Shown: piece after piece, positions 33,715 to 35,843 of the stretch
Numbering within the stretch: the first letter of the stretch is position 1
How the letters are laid out: the number at the start of each line of letters is the position of its first letter
Assembly: GCA_946886435.1 (NCBI GenBank)
Contig: CAMPIR010000001.1
Location: forward strand, 1 to 35,843
Direction of reading: 5' to 3'
Length of the DNA: 35,843 nucleotides
DNA from: an uncultured Candidatus Saccharibacteria bacterium
GTDB taxonomy: Bacteria; Patescibacteria; Saccharimonadia; Saccharimonadales; UBA5946
Translations under genes and position numbers: made by a program
The notes under the pieces: generated by a model
The model's input: the letters and a program-made list of their open reading frames with translations, nothing else
Databases searched by the model: none
What the model was told of the DNA's origin: nothing

Positions 33715-35843
33715 CTACTGGATCACATGGTACGTAAAGCGGTATGTCTTGCCCGTCTGCAGACCATCGAATGAGAAGGTCATCTTGTCAGTGCTTGCAT
33801 CAAGAGAACTGTCGAGGCGCGCCGAACCCCGGTCTTTCGCCGTGAGAGTAGCGTTCGGTGCCAAGCTGTACTCTTTAGCAAAGACGAAGCGTAGATCCGC
33901 GGAGGTACAGCTCGCTTCATCAACCTCGAACTGGATAGCCCCGGCGATATCCGTACCGGTTACCAGTATCCCATCTACACAGCTCAGGAGTGACGTATCG
34001 ACTGTCGGAGTAGATCCACGACTGACCAGGTGGCCTTCTACGTAGATATCACCCTTCACGTGAGCATCACCGTGGACCGTTAAGGACTGTACCGTAGCAG
34101 GGCCGTTGACCGTAAGGCTCGTGAAGCTTGGATTACCGCCCTGCAGTTGAACGATCTGAGACTGCTGCTCTTTTATTGCCTGCATCAAAAATGGTATGAA
34201 GGCCTGATAGTTGAGCCCCGTCACCTCACCGTTTGCGCCATAGGCAACGGCGTGGGGCAAGATATCTCGCACCTCTTCAGCGATAAGGCCATAGTCGTGG
34301 ATACTGCCATTCATTGCCGTACCTGTACCAGCCTTCCAGTCAAAGCTTACAGGCCGTAGTTGGTTTAGTAGGCTCAACACGGAACTATCAAGACTGACTA
34401 CGTTCTCTTTATAGCGAATTGACGATGCGGTACTACAGCCTGTCCATGCTCGTACCACTAGATTATCGGATCCTCGGTGACACAAATAGACGCCGTTATC
34501 CGCACCAGGAGGATTCATCCACATCGTACCGTTCACGGTAAACTGAGATGCCGAGAAACTACCGCTGACCGTCCCATTGCCGGTAATATTAAAGTTCGCG
34601 CTTTGTGCACCTGTGGTGTTCTGGATGTAACTACCAGAGCCAGAAGCAGCCGCAAAAGCGGTACTATTTAGCCCGTCAAGCAAGTCTACGTTGAGATTAG
34701 CTACCTTTGTCGTACTAGTTACTGTTAGTGGCGCTGTACCGGTCACAACAGTGGTGATAAGCCGTGAGCCCTGGAGCGTACTGGCCACCCTCAAGGCGCT
34801 GCCGATATCTACTCCATTTGCTGCCTGTAAAAACATATCGCTAGCACTTGAAATTGAATAACCGTCTCCCGAAAGTCCAGCCGCGGAAAGCGTAACGGCG
34901 CCACCGCCGACGCTTAACTCTCCACCTAAGACACCGTTACCGGTAATGTTGAAATAACCTGATTGCTGGGTCATAGAGTTCTGTATATAGCTACTAGAGC
35001 CTGAAGCCGCTGCAAAGGCAGTACTGTCGAGGCCGTCCAAGAGATCTACGTTGAGGTTTGTGACCTTGGTTGTACTGTTAACGGTAAGCGGTGCTACACC
35101 GGTCGCAGTAGTGGAGATAAGCCGAGTACCCTGGATTGTGTTAGTGGTGACGATCGTGCCAAAACCGCTAGCAATACTACCAGCAGCGAGGGCGCCTGTG
35201 CCAGTAATACCAGCGTAACTGCCGCTAATCCGTGCTGAAGCGACCGTGCCGCTCGCGAGATTATTCGCACTGAGATTTGTCATACCAGATCCAGAACCAG
35301 AGAAGCCCCCAGCGATAACCGTACCGGAGATGTTGATGTTGCCTGTCTGAGCGGTACCGGGGCTACTTGCCTGCAAGAGGACGCTGTTGGCAGACGTCAT
35401 AATATCGCTGCTTCCGATTTTGCCAGTTCCGGTGTTGTCGATCTTGATAAGCCCAGGGCTATCGTCAGTGGCCAGGTCAAAAACCAGCGTATCCGTCGGC
35501 GCGGTCGTCGTAAATGTGCCATCATAGGTAACTGTTGCTCCGCTAGATGCTCGAGATGTCAGGTTAGTTAACGCCCATGAGGCGGTCTTGAGGTAGACCT
35601 TGATATTGTTACTCGCATCGCGGTACACCTGGATGTTACCCTGGGTGAAGCCATTCCCCCCATACGCACTACCCGTAACCGAAAACCCATCGCGCTGAGT
35701 AAAGGCTAGGCTGACATTTCCACCGCGGGAGTTATGGCCGCCCAGCATACCATCGACCAGTACCGTGCCGTTGTTGGCATTGGCCTGCCCAAGATAGTAC
35801 CAGCGGTTACCAGTCACGCTACCTTCGCTGATATACACATTCA
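33715..35843 (-). CDS. Giant repeat surface protein with S74 intramolecular chaperone, N-terminus beyond right edge
   Basis: The frame is open to the window edge (709 codons plus stop); the true start lies outside, and the GTG at 35838 is not a credible start. From the edge inward: a YISEGSVTGNRWYYLG domain; NLSANNLASGTV modules like those of the left-hand giant protein; two copies of a 120-residue-spaced repeat (LQGxRLITT...APLTVxSTTKV...NVDLLDGLxSTAFAAASG...FNITGNG); then Peptidase_S74 at about 34150-34432 with SSIRYKENV (Ser and Lys five apart, the autocleavage pair), YGLIAEEV and GLNYQAFIPFLMQAIKEQ. A further 140 residues of beta-rich sequence follow S74, ending TYRFTYHVIQ. S74 domains trimerise fibres and then cut themselves off. 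A trimeric surface fibre or adhesin is inferred. Confidence 0.87.
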   Translation of the reverse strand, partial: NVYISEGSVTGNRWYYLGQANANNGTVLVDGMLGGHNSRGGNVSLAFTQRDGFSVTGSAYGGNGFTQGNIQVYRDASNNIKVYLKTASWALTNLTSRASSGATVTYDGTFTTTAPTDTLVFDLATDDSPGLIKIDNTGTGKIGSSDIMTSANSVLLQASSPGTAQTGNINISGTVIAGGFSGSGSGMTNLSANNLASGTVASARISGSYAGITGTGALAAGSIASGFGTIVTTNTIQGTRLISTTATGVAPLTVNSTTKVTNLNVDLLDGLDSTAFAAASGSSSYIQNSMTQQSGYFNITGNGVLGGELSVGGGAVTLSAAGLSGDGYSISSASDMFLQAANGVDIGSALRVASTLQGSRLITTVVTGTAPLTVTSTTKVANLNVDLLDGLNSTAFAAASGSGSYIQNTTGAQSANFNITGNGTVSGSFSASQFTVNGTMWMNPPGADNGVYLCHRGSDNLVVRAWTGCSTASSIRYKENVVSLDSSVLSLLNQLRPVSFDWKAGTGTAMNGSIHDYGLIAEEVRDILPHAVAYGANGEVTGLNYQAFIPFLMQAIKEQQSQIVQLQGGNPSFTSLTVNGPATVQSLTVHGDAHVKGDIYVEGHLVSRGSTPTVDTSLLSCVDGILVTGTDIAGAIQFEVDEASCTSADLRFVFAKEYSLAPNATLTAKDRGSARLDSSLDASTDKMTFSFDGLQTGKTYRFTYHVIQ
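34580..34787. repeat. Intragenic repeat unit B of the S74 protein
   Basis: Encodes the copy of the LQGxRL-to-FNITGNG unit closer to the C-terminus. It is 360 bp (120 codons) from unit A; the copies are similar but not identical. Confidence 0.8.
34940..35147. repeat. Intragenic repeat unit A of the S74 protein
   Basis: Encodes the first visible copy of the LQGxRL-to-FNITGNG unit. Shared core: APLTVxSTTKVxNLNVDLLDGL. Confidence 0.8.

Overview
The window reads as a slice of a bacterial chromosome from the Candidate Phyla Radiation (Patescibacteria), most likely Candidatus Saccharibacteria (TM7). The evidence is the 16S rRNA, which resembles TM7 sequences I know, plus compact genes, huge repeat-rich surface proteins with tail-fibre-like chaperone ends, an LPKTG surface protein beside a type IV secretion/conjugation-type ATPase, and housekeeping genes in non-standard order. 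The taxonomic call is from memory, without a database search.

Layout. (1) 1-5540, minus strand: the N-terminal 1,846 codons of a giant membrane-anchored, modular repeat protein that runs off the left edge inside a predicted beta-helix. (2) 5.8-14 kb, minus strand: gyrB-gyrA-yuiD-like, then a stand-alone 16S rRNA gene with its own promoter, processing stalk and terminator, a 5'-nucleotidase gene, and tRNA-Ala and tRNA-Ile. No 23S or 5S rRNA follows. (3) 13.9-20.2 kb: an LPXTG surface protein and a small membrane protein (plus strand) converge on a TraG/VirD4-like ATPase with two small partner genes (minus strand). (4) 20.2-23.3 kb: a gene-poor stretch with a possible broken ORF, a YdcF-like protein, a candidate small RNA with its own promoter and terminator, a GH5 glycosidase, and tmRNA. 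(5) 23.3-26.4 kb: comM/yifB, infC-rpmI-rplT with an AUU start for infC, and RNase P RNA. (6) 26.4-33.7 kb: an RNase HI fused to a degenerate Nudix domain, tRNA-Pro preceded by a candidate structured RNA, an M50 protease, rpmB, an MBL-fold and winged-helix pair, then thrS-nucleotidase-ATL-miaA on the minus strand, and tRNA-Val divergent from thrS. (7) 33.7-35.8 kb, minus strand: the C-terminal 709 codons of a second giant repeat protein, with a Peptidase_S74 intramolecular chaperone, running off the right edge.

How it works together. Most genes serve information processing: DNA topology, translation, tRNA modification, ribosome rescue, and RNA/DNA hybrid or alkyl-lesion handling. The surface proteins and the secretion-type ATPase are the likely interface of a cell-surface-attached lifestyle; this is inference.

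The most interesting signals are RNA-level. There is a self-contained candidate sRNA at about 21503-21598, a structured RNA candidate at 27456-27594, a tmRNA with a non-canonical T-loop and an unusual long tag, a processing stalk showing that 16S matures alone, and a recurring promoter geometry (-10 box 6-9 nt before ATG, no Shine-Dalgarno) suggesting leaderless mRNAs.
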